A stretch of 64,000 nucleotides of DNA from NCBI GenBank assembly GCA_025351425.1, contig JANXVY010000069.1, positions 1 to 64,000 on the forward strand. Direction: 5' to 3'. Positions within the stretch are counted from its first letter, which is position 1; each line of letters opens with the position of its first letter. Origin of the DNA: Hyphomicrobium sp. (GTDB lineage: Bacteria; Pseudomonadota; Alphaproteobacteria; Rhizobiales; Hyphomicrobiaceae). Shown here piece after piece: positions 1 to 9,696 of this stretch. A program made the position numbers and the translations under genes. Under the pieces are notes generated by a model. It was not told the origin of the DNA. It searched no databases and was given only the letters and a program-made list of their open reading frames with translations.

Positions 1-319
1 GTACGTCCACGCGAAGCGTGGCTCCGCCACGGCGAGCCTAGGATCGTCCAGCGCGTACTGGCACACCCGACTTGCATCCTGCCACCGCCGATTAGAACGC
101 CTTCCGGATCAGCGCCCCCCGTTGCAACAGGACACGCCAACCGTAACGCTGCTTGGAGGGAGCGGGGATAACTTTGCGGCAGCGAGTCGCTGTCGAACGG
201 TCGAATTCGGTGACCGGCGCATAGCTGAAGTCCAGGGCACCCGTGCCGTCCCTCCGTCGAGGCAACGCCCCTGGTACCGCAGGACTCCGCCTTGACCGCG
301 CGTAGATCTGACGGAGTTA
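1..319. other. Left-edge region without a convincing gene
   Basis: No reading frame here has a start codon, a ribosome-binding site and protein-like composition together. Near the edge two overlapping palindromes compete: CCACGC-GAA-GCGTGG, and CGTGG-CTCCG-CCACG just after it, within roughly 8-33. They could be part of a terminator or of an interspersed repeat cut by the window edge, but no T tract follows. A minus-strand frame is open from about 300 to a TAA near 91 but has no plausible start. Confidence 0.4.
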
Positions 320-2449
320 TCACTTGCCTTCGCGCCACCAGGCGAGCGTCATGAGAGCGAGGATCGCAGCCAGCGCCAGGAGGCCGGTGAACATCGGCGT
401 CAGCTTCACGCCCTTGGTCACGAACGCTTCACGGTCCTTGAGGCCCAGCCAGCCCGAGCCCGCAAGAACCTTCGCTCCCGCCAGCATCGACACGCGCGGA
501 ACGTCAACCGAGGCCACACTCGCCTGTTGCAGCAGGCCGCCCCCGCGGGTCCAGAACACGCCGCCACCGGTTGCTTCCACCAGCGGCTTCATCTTTTCTT
601 CGGTCGCGACCACTTCGCTCATCTCGCGCGGATCGAGCGTGCCAGCGTGCGCAACGGCCGTCAGCGTTTCCATTCCGTTGGGGGTCTGTACTTTATAGAG
701 GCCCGGTAATTTGACATCGATTGTCGTGCGCCAGATGCCGGGGGCAACGAGATCGAGGGTTGCATTGCTGGTCTCACCGGCGGGGGCGGAGACCGTGACG
801 GGGGCAACCTTGTCGCCCATGGTGCGGCGTTCGACGGTCAGCTTCATGCCGCGCGCGGACGCAAGCAGGCGCTCTTCCTCGAGTTCGGGTTCCTTCATCA
901 GCCAGTGCGACAGCCGCCGCAGCATGTCGGAATGCGGGCCGCCGCCCTCGAAGCCGCGCGCCCACAGCCACGCCTGATCGGAGGCGAGCAAGGCGACGCG
1001 GCCCTTGCCCTTGCGGTCGACGATCAGCAGCGGCGCCTTGCCCGCACCTTCCATGATGGTCTTGCCGCGCGTTGTCGTGACCTCGGCCTGGCGGAACCAG
1101 CGCCCCCACGCTGGTTCGCCGTCGGTGCCCGAACCGCTGTTGGAGCCGGCGAGCCCTGCCGTCACCGGATGCTTGTTGCCATCGGCGGTGATGCGGGCTT
1201 TGAACGGCGTCTCGAGCACGCGCCCGGTCGGAATTGCAGGCAGGGCGGGCGCGAGCGGCGTCTTGAACAGGCTTGCCGCACCCGCAAAATCGTCGCCGGC
1301 CGCGACCAGCAGCGCGCCGCCGCCGTCCACGTAGCGCGCGATATTGTCGTAATACAGCATCTGCAGAATGCCCCGATGCTGGTAGCGATCGAAAATGATC
1401 AGGTCGAATTCCTTGATCTTATCCGAGAACAGTTCACGCGTCGGAAAGGCAATCAGCGACAGCTGGTTGATGGGCGTCCCGTCCTGTTTTTCGGGAGGCC
1501 GCAGAATCGTGAAGTGCACGAGGTCGACGGCGGCGTCCGACTTCAACAGATTGCGCCAGGTGCGTTCGCCCGCATGCGGTTCGCCCGAGACCAGCAGCAC
1601 CCTGAGGTTTTCCCGCACGCCTTCCGCCTCGACGACGACCCGGTTGTTGGCGGGCGTAAGTTCGCCCGGCGCGGTTTCGAGTTCGATCTCGACGATGTTG
1701 GTGCCCGAATGGGGGAACGCCATGTCGAGCTTGACCGTGCCGCCGACCGGGGCTGACCGGACTTCGTCGGGCTTGCCTTCGCGGCGTACGATAAGATTCG
1801 CCGTGTCGCTCGCGCGGCCGGCCTTGCCGCTTTCGCGAATGGCGACCTCGATCTCGCGGGTCTGGCCGACGATGCCATACCGGGGGGCTTTCAAGACTTC
1901 GACGCGGCGGTCGAATTCATTGGGTTCGCCCGTCAGCAGGGCATGGACAGGCGCGTCGAAGCCCAAGGCTGAGACCGACTTGGGCACGTCATGCACCTGG
2001 CCGTCGGTGATCATGATCACCCCGGCGAGCCGGTCGGGCGGCGTATCGGCGAGGCCCGCGTTCAACGCGGAGAACAGATTGGTTCCCGGCTGCGAGCCTT
2101 CACCGGGCTTGCCGGCGCTGATGAATTTGACCGTCAGGTTTGGCACCTTGGCGAGCTTGGCCTCGAGGTCGGCTTTGATGGCAGCGGTCTGGGCCGGGCG
2201 CGCGGCCAGCTGCTGACTGGTGCTGTCGTCGACGACGACGATAGCGACGTTAGCAAGGCTCTCGCGCTGTTCTTCGCGCAAAGTCGGGTTCGCCAGCGCC
2301 GCCAATAGCGTCGCCAGAGCCAGGGCGCGGAAGGGCGCGCCGCGCTGGCGGCGAAACAGCATCAGTGCAACCAGCGCCAACGCGATGATCACGGCCGCCC
2401 AGAACACCGGCGGCGGCAGCAACGGCGAGAAATCGACCGACCAGTTCAT
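320..2449 (-). CDS. Membrane protein with vWA-like and glutamine-amidotransferase-like regions (MoxR cluster)
   Basis: A 709-residue membrane protein, last gene of the MoxR/DUF58/DUF4159 cluster. An N-terminal hydrophobic helix (about residues 15-32) and a second (about 41-54) precede a von Willebrand-like region. That region carries a metal-site-type DxSxS pattern, D74-D-S-T-S78. A middle segment (about 280-510) resembles the class I glutamine amidotransferase-like fold found in such proteins, and a C-terminal helix spans about 684-704. Its ATG overlaps the TGA of the upstream DUF4159 gene (ATGA), which suggests translational coupling. The family is known from cluster membership rather than biochemistry. 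A role in MoxR-assisted assembly or envelope stress is inference. Confidence 0.8.
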   Translation of the reverse strand: MNWSVDFSPLLPPPVFWAAVIIALALVALMLFRRQRGAPFRALALATLLAALANPTLREEQRESLANVAIVVVDDSTSQQLAARPAQTAAIKADLEAKLAKVPNLTVKFISAGKPGEGSQPGTNLFSALNAGLADTPPDRLAGVIMITDGQVHDVPKSVSALGFDAPVHALLTGEPNEFDRRVEVLKAPRYGIVGQTREIEVAIRESGKAGRASDTANLIVRREGKPDEVRSAPVGGTVKLDMAFPHSGTNIVEIELETAPGELTPANNRVVVEAEGVRENLRVLLVSGEPHAGERTWRNLLKSDAAVDLVHFTILRPPEKQDGTPINQLSLIAFPTRELFSDKIKEFDLIIFDRYQHRGILQMLYYDNIARYVDGGGALLVAAGDDFAGAASLFKTPLAPALPAIPTGRVLETPFKARITADGNKHPVTAGLAGSNSGSGTDGEPAWGRWFRQAEVTTTRGKTIMEGAGKAPLLIVDRKGKGRVALLASDQAWLWARGFEGGGPHSDMLRRLSHWLMKEPELEEERLLASARGMKLTVERRTMGDKVAPVTVSAPAGETSNATLDLVAPGIWRTTIDVKLPGLYKVQTPNGMETLTAVAHAGTLDPREMSEVVATEEKMKPLVEATGGGVFWTRGGGLLQQASVASVDVPRVSMLAGAKVLAGSGWLGLKDREAFVTKGVKLTPMFTGLLALAAILALMTLAWWREGK

Positions 2450-5334
2450 TGCCCCAGCCTTTCAAGCAGGGCGGGAACGTGCACCTGATCTGCTTTGTAG
2501 TTTCCAGTCAGCGCGTGCATCACGATATTCACCCCGACGCGCATCGCCATTTCGCGTTGCATTTCCCCGCCCGGCACCATGGGATAGATGCCCCGATGGC
2601 GTTCATCGAGCGCCCATGCGGAGGCGAAATCGTTCCCCGTAATCATGATGGAGGTGACACCATCGGCGCGGCGTGCTTTGCGGCCACCGGCTCCAGCAGC
2701 CTCGTCGTCGCCGTCGGAGGCTTCAACCCACAGCTGGCCGCCGTCCCAGCGGCCAGGAAATGATTTGAGCAGGTAGAACGATTTGGTCAGCACATGGGTC
2801 TCCGGCACCGGCTCCAGCCGGGGCACGTCGAGGCGGGCGAGCAACCGCTGCAAGGCCGTGCCGTTCTTGCCGGCGAGCGCAAGGCCCGTGGGCGCGCCCT
2901 GGCCATAGTCGCGGGTGTCGAACACGATCAGGCCGCCCTCTTTCATGTAGGCGTCGATCTTGGCGAGCGCGAGCTCCGGCAGAGCTTGCGCGTTGGGCAG
3001 CACGGGCCAGTACAACACGGGGTAGAACGCGATTTCGTCGGTCGCGATGTCGATGCCGATTGGATCTCCCGGCTCGACGGCGGTCTTGAGCGCCAGATAG
3101 TAGCCAAGGCCGGTCAGGCCCAAACGGCTCGTGGCGTCGGTGTCCTGGTCGCCCGTAATGACGTAGCCGAGCGTCACCTTGCCGGTGGCGCGCATGGCGG
3201 CGGCGTCGTTGGCGGGGGCTGTGACGACCTGAGACGGGGGCGAGGGTCTGCGTGGCGCGGATTGGGCGGCAGCCGGGTCGCTGCCGGATGCTGCCAGGAT
3301 GACGAACACGAGCGCGCCGGCGGTAGCAGCTGGTTTGCCGCGCGTCAGTGACAAACCGCCCATCGCGAGTGCGAGTACGGCCAACATGTCCGCAAACAAC
3401 AGCGCGAGGGCCACCGTCAGCAGCTGTGGCTTCATGGGCTGGGCTACGGCGCCGTCGTAGCCACGGCGCTCGATGCTTGTGGGCAGCGCAGGAAGGGATG
3501 CCAGCACGGTTTTCGGTCCGATCACGTTGAGGGCGCGGGGGGCGCCGGCAGACCCATAGTATCCAGGCGGATGATCGAGGCCGGCCGATACTTGTAGCAG
3601 TTCGGTGGCGGTCGTGGCTTGGGCGGTCGGCGGAGGTTGTTTCAGCGTGCCGTAACCATCGAGCGTCTGCACGGGCGCAAGCACGTTTTCTTGTGGAACG
3701 GCGTCGCTATCGGCCCCGGCGACCGTTGCCTCGCCGATCGAGCCGGCACCTTTGCCGAGCGTTGCAACGCGCCGCATCATGTCGACGAACAGGCCCGACA
3801 ACGGCAGGTTCGACCAGTCGGAATTGGCCGTGATGTGGAATAGCACGATCTGGCCTTCGCCGCGTTTAACGGCGGTGACGAGCGGGGTGCCGTCGTTGAG
3901 GCGGGCCCACACGTTCACGTTGGGTCCAAGACGGGAGGGATCGGCCAGAACCTGGCGGTTCACGTTCACGTCGGCGGGGATCGGCAGGCCCGCAAAGAGA
4001 CTGCTGTCCTCGAAGCGGCTCAACGCCTGCGGGGTCGACCACGACAGCGCGCCGCCCAACGTTCGGCCGCCGAGCCGCAACGCCACCGGCATCAAGTCAT
4101 CGCCGCCCTTTTCAAGTCTCGGACCGGCGAACCGGATCAGCACGCCGCCCTTCTTGACCCAGTTTTCTATGCGGTCATGGACGTCGCCCGCCAGCGTCCC
4201 GATGTCGGCCAGGATGAGCGCGCTCACCTGCTCTTTCAGCGACAAATCGATGTTGGCGGCGATGTTGGCGTCCTTGGGCTTCACGAGTTCGGCGAACGGC
4301 GCGAGCGCCTTCTCGATGTAGTAGAGCGGCGCGAGCAGGGCCTGTGCCTGTTCGCGGTTTTCGCCCGAGATGAGGCCTAATCGGTGCCACTGCGAGCGGG
4401 CATCGAGCAGGCTGACGCTGCCGGCCGAGCGCTCGCCCGCGATTTCGACACGGGCCACCTGATTGCGCAGCTCCAGCGGCAGTTCGAACGTCAACGTGGT
4501 CGTGGCCGCGCCTGCGTTCAGGTGGAACACTGCCTCGCCCAGCCGCTGGCCGCGCAGCGACATCGCATGCAGCACGCCGTCGCGCACGCCCGTGCTGTCG
4601 GCTCGCATGACGGTTGCTTCGAGCTTCCCCTTCGCGCCGACGCCCGCGAGGACGCCGAGGCCCGCATCGCTGGCGGCTGCGTCCACGACGGATAATGCGC
4701 CGAGTTTCTGCAGCCGGGCGGCGAAAGTTGCGGCGTCATGCGCCTGATCGATCCCATCGGTCAGCCACACGAGGCTTGCCGTGCCTTTTGCTGCCTGGAC
4801 CACCGGTTCCAGGGCTGCTGCTGCCGCCAGCCGGTCGGGGGCGAACGGCTGGGGCAAGAGCGCTGCTGCGGTGGTGCGCGCATCCTTGGGGGCTTCGAGG
4901 CGGGCGCTGACGGTCTTGGCCGAGGCCGCGGTCGGCAGCAGCACCACGGGGCGGTTCTGGGCTTCCGCTTCGGTGATCAAGCGGTCGATGAGGGCCGTGC
5001 GCTGGGCGAAGTGGGCAGCACTCGCCCAGCCGTTGTCGACCGCAATCACGACCGGTCCTGTGCCTTGCAGGCCCTTCTCACGCGTCGGGTTCAGCACCGG
5101 CTCTGCGAGCGCTGCGATGACGAGGCTCGCGGCGAGCAACCGGATCAGCATCAGCCACCAGGGGGTCTTGGCCGGCGTCCTGTCCTTGTTGTCGAGGCCA
5201 ACCAGGATGCGCGTCGCGGGGAACGGCACCTGCTGGGGCCGCGGCGGCACCGTGCGCAGCAGCCAGTAGATCACCGGCAGGGCAGCCAGCGCTGCGAGCA
5301 GCCAGGGATTGAGGAACACGAGGGCGCCCATCAT
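2446..5334 (-). CDS. DUF4159 protein with BatA-like N-terminus
   Basis: A 962-residue membrane protein. The N-terminus (residues 7-27, with a second helix near 60-80) has the BatA/aerotolerance-type sequence FLNPWLLAALAALP. A vWA-like domain follows in which the metal-site motif is not intact (VVIAVDNGWAS where DxSxS is expected). Two helices near residues 650-698 lead into a C-terminal DUF4159 domain (about 735-955, beginning VTLGYVITGDQD). The gene overlaps its neighbours on both sides by four bases (ATGA), so the cluster looks translationally coupled. In this family DUF4159 is usually fused to or encoded beside MoxR/DUF58 modules; the molecular function is not established. The degenerate metal site suggests a structural role for the vWA region here. 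Confidence 0.85.
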   Translation of the reverse strand: MMGALVFLNPWLLAALAALPVIYWLLRTVPPRPQQVPFPATRILVGLDNKDRTPAKTPWWLMLIRLLAASLVIAALAEPVLNPTREKGLQGTGPVVIAVDNGWASAAHFAQRTALIDRLITEAEAQNRPVVLLPTAASAKTVSARLEAPKDARTTAAALLPQPFAPDRLAAAAALEPVVQAAKGTASLVWLTDGIDQAHDAATFAARLQKLGALSVVDAAASDAGLGVLAGVGAKGKLEATVMRADSTGVRDGVLHAMSLRGQRLGEAVFHLNAGAATTTLTFELPLELRNQVARVEIAGERSAGSVSLLDARSQWHRLGLISGENREQAQALLAPLYYIEKALAPFAELVKPKDANIAANIDLSLKEQVSALILADIGTLAGDVHDRIENWVKKGGVLIRFAGPRLEKGGDDLMPVALRLGGRTLGGALSWSTPQALSRFEDSSLFAGLPIPADVNVNRQVLADPSRLGPNVNVWARLNDGTPLVTAVKRGEGQIVLFHITANSDWSNLPLSGLFVDMMRRVATLGKGAGSIGEATVAGADSDAVPQENVLAPVQTLDGYGTLKQPPPTAQATTATELLQVSAGLDHPPGYYGSAGAPRALNVIGPKTVLASLPALPTSIERRGYDGAVAQPMKPQLLTVALALLFADMLAVLALAMGGLSLTRGKPAATAGALVFVILAASGSDPAAAQSAPRRPSPPSQVVTAPANDAAAMRATGKVTLGYVITGDQDTDATSRLGLTGLGYYLALKTAVEPGDPIGIDIATDEIAFYPVLYWPVLPNAQALPELALAKIDAYMKEGGLIVFDTRDYGQGAPTGLALAGKNGTALQRLLARLDVPRLEPVPETHVLTKSFYLLKSFPGRWDGGQLWVEASDGDDEAAGAGGRKARRADGVTSIMITGNDFASAWALDERHRGIYPMVPGGEMQREMAMRVGVNIVMHALTGNYKADQVHVPALLERLGQ

Positions 5335-6302
5335 GCGCGCTCCCCTGCAGGAGCGGCCTGTGGCTGCCAGCGCGCGCCGTCGTCGTTGCCTTGCAGGCGG
5401 ACGATGAGGGCGAGCAGGGCTTCCGACGGCGGGCGATCCGTATGATGGAGCTGGAACGACCAGCCTAGGCGCTGGGTCACGTCGATCAGTTCGGCCCGAT
5501 GGGTCCGCAGTTTTTCAAGGTAGGCCGGCCGTAGCGTTTCGGCCCTCTCCGCGATCCACCGGTCCTGGCCTTCGAGCCCCACGAACTCCGTGCGTCCAGC
5601 ATAGGGCAGCGTTTCCTCGGCCGGATCGAGAACCTGCACGACATGGCCGGTGACGCCGCCGGAGGCGAGGCTCTCGAGCCGGTCGCGCAGTGCGGGGATC
5701 GGATCGAGGAAATCGGAAAACAGCACGGCCCCTGAAAACCGCGACAGCCGAACCTTCGGCGGCAGGCTCTCCACGACTTCGGCTCGGTGGGCCGCTTGGG
5801 CGAGGGCTTCGGCGAGTTTCGTTGCGGCCCGGCGCGAAGTGACCGGTTGCGTGAGCCCCAGCAGGGCGACGCGTTCGCCGCCGCGCACCAGCAGTTCGGC
5901 GGTCGCGAGCATCAGCACGAGGGCGCGGTTGCGTTTTGTCGTGGTGGCGAGATGGCTCTTGAAGTTCATCGACGGCGACACGTCCGGCCACAGCCATACC
6001 GTGTGGGCGGCTTCCCATTCGCGCTCGCGCACGAACAGCTGATCGGAACTCGCCGAGCGCCGCCAGTCGATCGTCTGCGCGCCGTCGTTGGGGCCATGGG
6101 GCCGGAACTGCCAGAATGTTTCACCAGGCCCCGCACGTCGGCGGCCATGGATGCCGTGCGACACGTTCGCGGCGATCCGCTCGGCTTCCAGCAGCAAATC
6201 GGGCAGCCGGTCGGCAAGCCCATGCGCATCCTGCTCCAGCCCGCTCAGAACGCGCCGCAGAGCCGCCGTGGTTTCGGTCTTTGCGGCGGGGGTGCCTGCC
6301 AT
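5331..6302 (-). CDS. DUF58 domain protein, MoxR partner
   Basis: A DUF58 family protein of 323 residues if translated from the ATG at 6302. That start lies seven bases after the moxR stop and has a GGAG within the end of moxR. An upstream in-frame extension to 6377 would run inside moxR and is unlikely. The family core is visible (GETFWQFRPHGPNDG, IDWRRSASSDQLFVRE), followed by a vWA-type DVSPSM motif (about residues 107-112) that fits the metal-binding DxSxS pattern. DUF58 proteins are soluble vWA-like partners of MoxR ATPases. The gene overlaps the DUF4159 gene by ATGA. Function beyond MoxR partnership is inferred from clustering. Confidence 0.85.
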   Translation of the reverse strand: MAGTPAAKTETTAALRRVLSGLEQDAHGLADRLPDLLLEAERIAANVSHGIHGRRRAGPGETFWQFRPHGPNDGAQTIDWRRSASSDQLFVREREWEAAHTVWLWPDVSPSMNFKSHLATTTKRNRALVLMLATAELLVRGGERVALLGLTQPVTSRRAATKLAEALAQAAHRAEVVESLPPKVRLSRFSGAVLFSDFLDPIPALRDRLESLASGGVTGHVVQVLDPAEETLPYAGRTEFVGLEGQDRWIAERAETLRPAYLEKLRTHRAELIDVTQRLGWSFQLHHTDRPPSEALLALIVRLQGNDDGARWQPQAAPAGERA

Positions 6303-6309
6303 CAGCCGC

Positions 6310-7323
6310 TCACTCCAGCATTCCAGCCAAACGCTTGATGATCTGCCCCAGGTCCTGGCCCTCGGCGCGGGCAGCAAACGTCAGCGCCATGCGGTGGCGC
6401 AGGATCGGGTCGGCGAGCGCGATCACGTCGTCGACGGAGGGGGCGAGGCGGCCGTCGATCAGCGCCTTGGCACGCACCGCGAGCATCATGGCCTGACTCG
6501 CGCGGGGGCCGGGGCCCCAGGCGACGAAACGGTCGGTTTCGACGTTCGCGCCCGTGCCGGGACGCGCGGAGCGGACGAGCTTCAAGATCGCCTCGACGAC
6601 CTTGTCGGGTACCGGGATCTGGCGCACGAGGCGTTGGGTGGCCATCAGCTCGGCCGCCGTGAAGACCGTCTCCACATCGCGCTTTTCGGTGCCGGTCGTT
6701 GCGTACAGCATACGCCGTTCGGCCGCGAGGTCGGGGTAGGTCACGTCGATCTGCAGCAGGAACCGGTCGAGCTGCGCTTCGGGAAGCGGATAAGTCCCCT
6801 CCTGCTCCAGCGGGTTCTGCGTCGCGAGCACATGGAACGGCGTGGGCGTGTCATAGCGCTGGCCGGCCACCGTCACGTGGTGCTCTTGCATGGCCTGTAG
6901 CAGCGCCGACTGCGTCTTCGGGCTCGCGCGGTTGATCTCGTCGGCCATCAGCAGCTGGGTGAAGATCGGACCCTGGATGAACCGGAACGAGCGCCGCTGG
7001 CCGGGGTTGTCCTCTAGCACTTCCGAGCCGATGATGTCGGAGGGCATGAGGTCGGGCGTGAACTGGATGCGCTTGGCGTCGAGGCCCAGCACTTTGCCCA
7101 GTGTGTCCACAAGAAGCGTCTTGGCGAGGCCAGGCACGCCGATCAGCAGAGCGTGGCCGCCCGACAACAGGGTGACCAGCGTCCGCTCGATCACCAGGTC
7201 CTGGCCGAAAATCACGCTCGATGCGGCCTTGTGGGCGCGCTGGATGCGGGCGCTGGCCGCTTCCAGGCGGGGGACAATATCGGCTTGGGTTTCGGCAAGC
7301 GTGGTCATTGTTTCAACGTCCAT
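6310..7323 (-). CDS. MoxR family AAA+ ATPase
   Basis: A 337-residue MoxR ATPase, first gene of a four-gene minus-strand cluster. The Walker A motif GVPGLAKT is at residues 62-69, and the Walker B segment MADEINRA is near 126-133 with D128 and E129. The RASPKTQSALLQAMQE stretch is typical of MoxR. A sensor/lid domain follows. MoxR proteins act as chaperone-like ATPases that help metal insertion or assembly of partners with vWA domains, consistent with the DUF58 and BatA-like genes downstream. The start could be the ATG at 7323 or the in-frame ATG at 7308, which has GGATGGA about ten bases upstream. The 136-bp gap to the divergent DUF1285 gene must hold both promoters. Confidence 0.93.
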   Translation of the reverse strand: MDVETMTTLAETQADIVPRLEAASARIQRAHKAASSVIFGQDLVIERTLVTLLSGGHALLIGVPGLAKTLLVDTLGKVLGLDAKRIQFTPDLMPSDIIGSEVLEDNPGQRRSFRFIQGPIFTQLLMADEINRASPKTQSALLQAMQEHHVTVAGQRYDTPTPFHVLATQNPLEQEGTYPLPEAQLDRFLLQIDVTYPDLAAERRMLYATTGTEKRDVETVFTAAELMATQRLVRQIPVPDKVVEAILKLVRSARPGTGANVETDRFVAWGPGPRASQAMMLAVRAKALIDGRLAPSVDDVIALADPILRHRMALTFAARAEGQDLGQIIKRLAGMLE

Positions 7324-7459
7324 CCGAAGCTTGGTTTGTTGGCCTTGACGATCTAGAGGCAGGCGGCGACGGTCAAGTGAATGTTACGTTAGACGCAGTG
7401 CGGCCTGATATTGGGCAAATGCGGCGAAAGTGACTGTTCTAAAGGCAGTTGGAGGCTTA

Positions 7460-8071
7460 ATGAACCGGGCAGCACCCCCGCCGGAAGGCGCTTCAAGCCC
7501 AGAGGCCGTCGCTGGGCGCCCGCCCGGCAGCCTGGAGGCGATCGCCCGTTCCGCCCGCACGCCTGGGCCGGCGCCGGTCGAATTATGGAATCCACCCTAC
7601 TGCGGCGACATCGGGCTCGCCATAGGCCGCGACGGGCGCTGGTCCTATCAGGGCAGCCCGATTGCGCGACCCGCGTTGGTGGCGCTGTTTGCTTCCGTGT
7701 TGCGCAAGGACGCGGATGGGCGGACGTATCTCGTCACGCCGGCCGAAAAGATCGACGTCACGGTGGCCGATGCGCCGTTCCTGGCCGTCGAAATGCGCGT
7801 GTCGGGAGCAGGCCGCAACCAGCAAATCGCACTGCGCACCAACCTCGACGAGTGGGTGGCCGTCGATGCCGGCCATCCCCTGCGCTTCGATCCCCAACCC
7901 GACGGCGGGCTGAAGCCCTATGTCGTGGTGCGGGGCCGGCTCGAAGCGCTGCTCGTCCGCGCCGTCTATCTGGAGTTGGTGGCGCTCGCCGAAGGTACCA
8001 CCGAAGGCGGCACGCTGGGTGTGTGGAGCGGCGGCACTTGGTGGCCGCTGCCGGAAGCCGTTGGGCCATGA
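7460..8071 (+). CDS. DUF1285 family protein
   Basis: A 203-residue soluble protein of the DUF1285 family, recognised from GRDGRWSYQGSPIARPALV and the following LVTPAEKIDVTV segment. The start is set by GGAGG at 7451-7455, four bases before the ATG at 7460; an upstream in-frame start at 7430 lacks such a site. The gene diverges from the moxR cluster, an arrangement recurrent in alphaproteobacteria, but no function has been assigned to the family. No signal peptide or membrane segment is visible, so it is probably cytoplasmic. Whether it belongs to the same pathway as MoxR is inference from position only. Confidence 0.85.
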   Translation: MNRAAPPPEGASSPEAVAGRPPGSLEAIARSARTPGPAPVELWNPPYCGDIGLAIGRDGRWSYQGSPIARPALVALFASVLRKDADGRTYLVTPAEKIDVTVADAPFLAVEMRVSGAGRNQQIALRTNLDEWVAVDAGHPLRFDPQPDGGLKPYVVVRGRLEALLVRAVYLELVALAEGTTEGGTLGVWSGGTWWPLPEAVGP

Positions 8072-8174
8072 TGCTAAGTCATAATAGTGCATAGCGCATT
8101 GGGTCGCACATGACGCGGCCCGCCATTTGTGCAACTATCGGCGCTTCACCTTGAGGTAACGGGTTCAGCACACG

Positions 8175-9050
8175 ATGACGAGCGCAGTCACGACCGCCAT
8201 CCCCGACCGCAGCTTCCGGCTTGATGGGTCGCGTATCGGGGTGCTGCTGATCCATGGGCTCGGCGGCACGCCCAACGAGCTTGCCCTGGTCGCCAAGGGG
8301 CTAAATCGCGGCGGCTACACGGTCGCATGCTGTCAGCTGGCCGGTCATTGTGGCACCGAAGCCGACCTGCTCACGACCAACTGGAAAGACTGGGCCAACA
8401 GCGTCGACGCGGCGTTCGACGCCTTGAAGAAAGATTGCGATCAGGTCTACGTCGGCGGGCTTTCAATGGGTGCAATCCTGTCGATCGAACTCGCGTCGCG
8501 CCGCCACGACGATCTGGCAGGCTTGCTGCTCTATGCACCGACGCTCACCTACGACGGCTGGTCGATCCCGTGGTATGCGTTCTTTCTTAAGCTCGCGATG
8601 AAAACGCCGATCGGCAAGCACTACCGGTTCGTCGAAAAAGAGCCGTTCGGCATCAAGGACAAGCGGCTGCGGGCGCGTATCGCAGCGTCGATGGCGTCGG
8701 GCAACAGCGCGGAAGCGGGCATCCTGGGCACCCCGGCCGAGTCCGTGCAGGAACTATGGCGGCTGGTCGAGGTCGTGAAGCGCCGCCTCAACTTCATCGA
8801 AACCCCGACTCTCATCCTGCACGCCCGCGACGACGATGTGTCGAGCCTAAAAAACGCCGAGATGATCGCGCGGGCGGTGCGGGGCCCGGCCGAGATTATC
8901 GTGCTGGAAGACAGCTATCATCTGGTCACCATGGACCGGCAGCGCGACGTGGTGATCGACCGTTCGCGCCAGTTCATCGAGGCGGTCGAGGAGCGGCGGC
9001 TGCGCCGGCGCAGTTCGGTGACCGAACCTGCGGCCTTCACGATCGGCTAG
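8175..9050 (+). CDS. Alpha/beta hydrolase (carboxylesterase/S33-like)
   Basis: A 291-residue alpha/beta hydrolase. The oxyanion-hole region HGLGGTPNE is near residues 28-36, and the nucleophile elbow GLSMG near residues 95-99 supplies the catalytic Ser. A C-terminal DDDVSSLKNAE and a SYHLVTMD segment supply the likely Asp and His. The fold and the HGLGGTPNEL segment resemble EstD/Est30-type carboxylesterases acting on short acyl esters; the natural substrate is unknown. TTGAGGTAACGGG lies 5' of the ATG as a ribosome-binding site. There is no signal peptide, so it is cytoplasmic. It stands alone between the DUF1285 and DUF2147 genes. Confidence 0.88.
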   Translation: MTSAVTTAIPDRSFRLDGSRIGVLLIHGLGGTPNELALVAKGLNRGGYTVACCQLAGHCGTEADLLTTNWKDWANSVDAAFDALKKDCDQVYVGGLSMGAILSIELASRRHDDLAGLLLYAPTLTYDGWSIPWYAFFLKLAMKTPIGKHYRFVEKEPFGIKDKRLRARIAASMASGNSAEAGILGTPAESVQELWRLVEVVKRRLNFIETPTLILHARDDDVSSLKNAEMIARAVRGPAEIIVLEDSYHLVTMDRQRDVVIDRSRQFIEAVEERRLRRRSSVTEPAAFTIG

Positions 9051-9201
9051 GCTGGTAGGCTTGAGTGCAGCCGTTGCCCGTGCGCCTCCGGCCCTATTTT
9101 TTGTCGAGCTTCAGCGCCGTGGACACGATCCTGCCTTGGGCCTGGCATCTGTCCGCACGGACGACGATAGATTCGAAAATTGAGCAAAGGGGATCTTGGG
9201 T

Positions 9202-9696
9202 ATGTTCACTTGGATGCGCAGCTTTGCGCCGGGGTTTGCCGTGGCCGCGACTATCATGGGCTCAAGCCTTGTTCAGGCGGCCGGGGTCGAGGGCGTGTGG
9301 CGGAGCCAGGACGGCGAAGGCCTCGTCGAGATCGCACCGTGCGGCGCCGCGGCCGAACTGCGGTGTGGGAAGCTCGTCTGGATGAAGAAGCCGCTCGACG
9401 ACGAGGGGCAGCCGCAGCGCGACGTCAAGAACTCCGATCCAGCGCTCCAACGGCGCCCCGTGTGCGGCATCGAAATCCTGATCGGCCTCAAGCCGGACGG
9501 TAATGGTGGCTACAACGCCGGCAAGATCTACGACCCGGAGGAAGGTCGCACCTACACCGGCGCGATGAAATTGGAGGGGGAAGCGTTGAAAGTGACCGGA
9601 TCCTTCGAGACGTTCATCAAACCCATCTCCGACACCGAGACTTGGACCCGCATGAGCGAACCCTTCGAGCGCTGCGCGGGCACATACAAAAAATAG
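9202..9696 (+). CDS. Secreted DUF2147 domain protein
   Basis: A DUF2147 family protein of 164 residues from the ATG at 9202 (an in-frame TTG lies six bases upstream; AAAGGGG at about 9186-9192 favours the ATG). The N-terminus is a signal peptide ending near FVQAAG-type small residues (here SSLVQAAG), so the protein is exported to the periplasm. The mature domain starts GVWRSQDGEGLVEI and contains KIYDPEEGRTYTG and ETWTRM, all typical of the family. Two conserved Cys pairs may form disulphides. DUF2147 proteins are small lipocalin-like periplasmic proteins of unknown ligand. It appears to be a single-gene unit. Confidence 0.88.
   Translation: MFTWMRSFAPGFAVAATIMGSSLVQAAGVEGVWRSQDGEGLVEIAPCGAAAELRCGKLVWMKKPLDDEGQPQRDVKNSDPALQRRPVCGIEILIGLKPDGNGGYNAGKIYDPEEGRTYTGAMKLEGEALKVTGSFETFIKPISDTETWTRMSEPFERCAGTYKK

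Noticed and set aside
1-319. A minus-strand partial gene ending near 91
   Set aside because: The frame opens only about 70 codons, has no start codon with a ribosome-binding site, and resembles no family.
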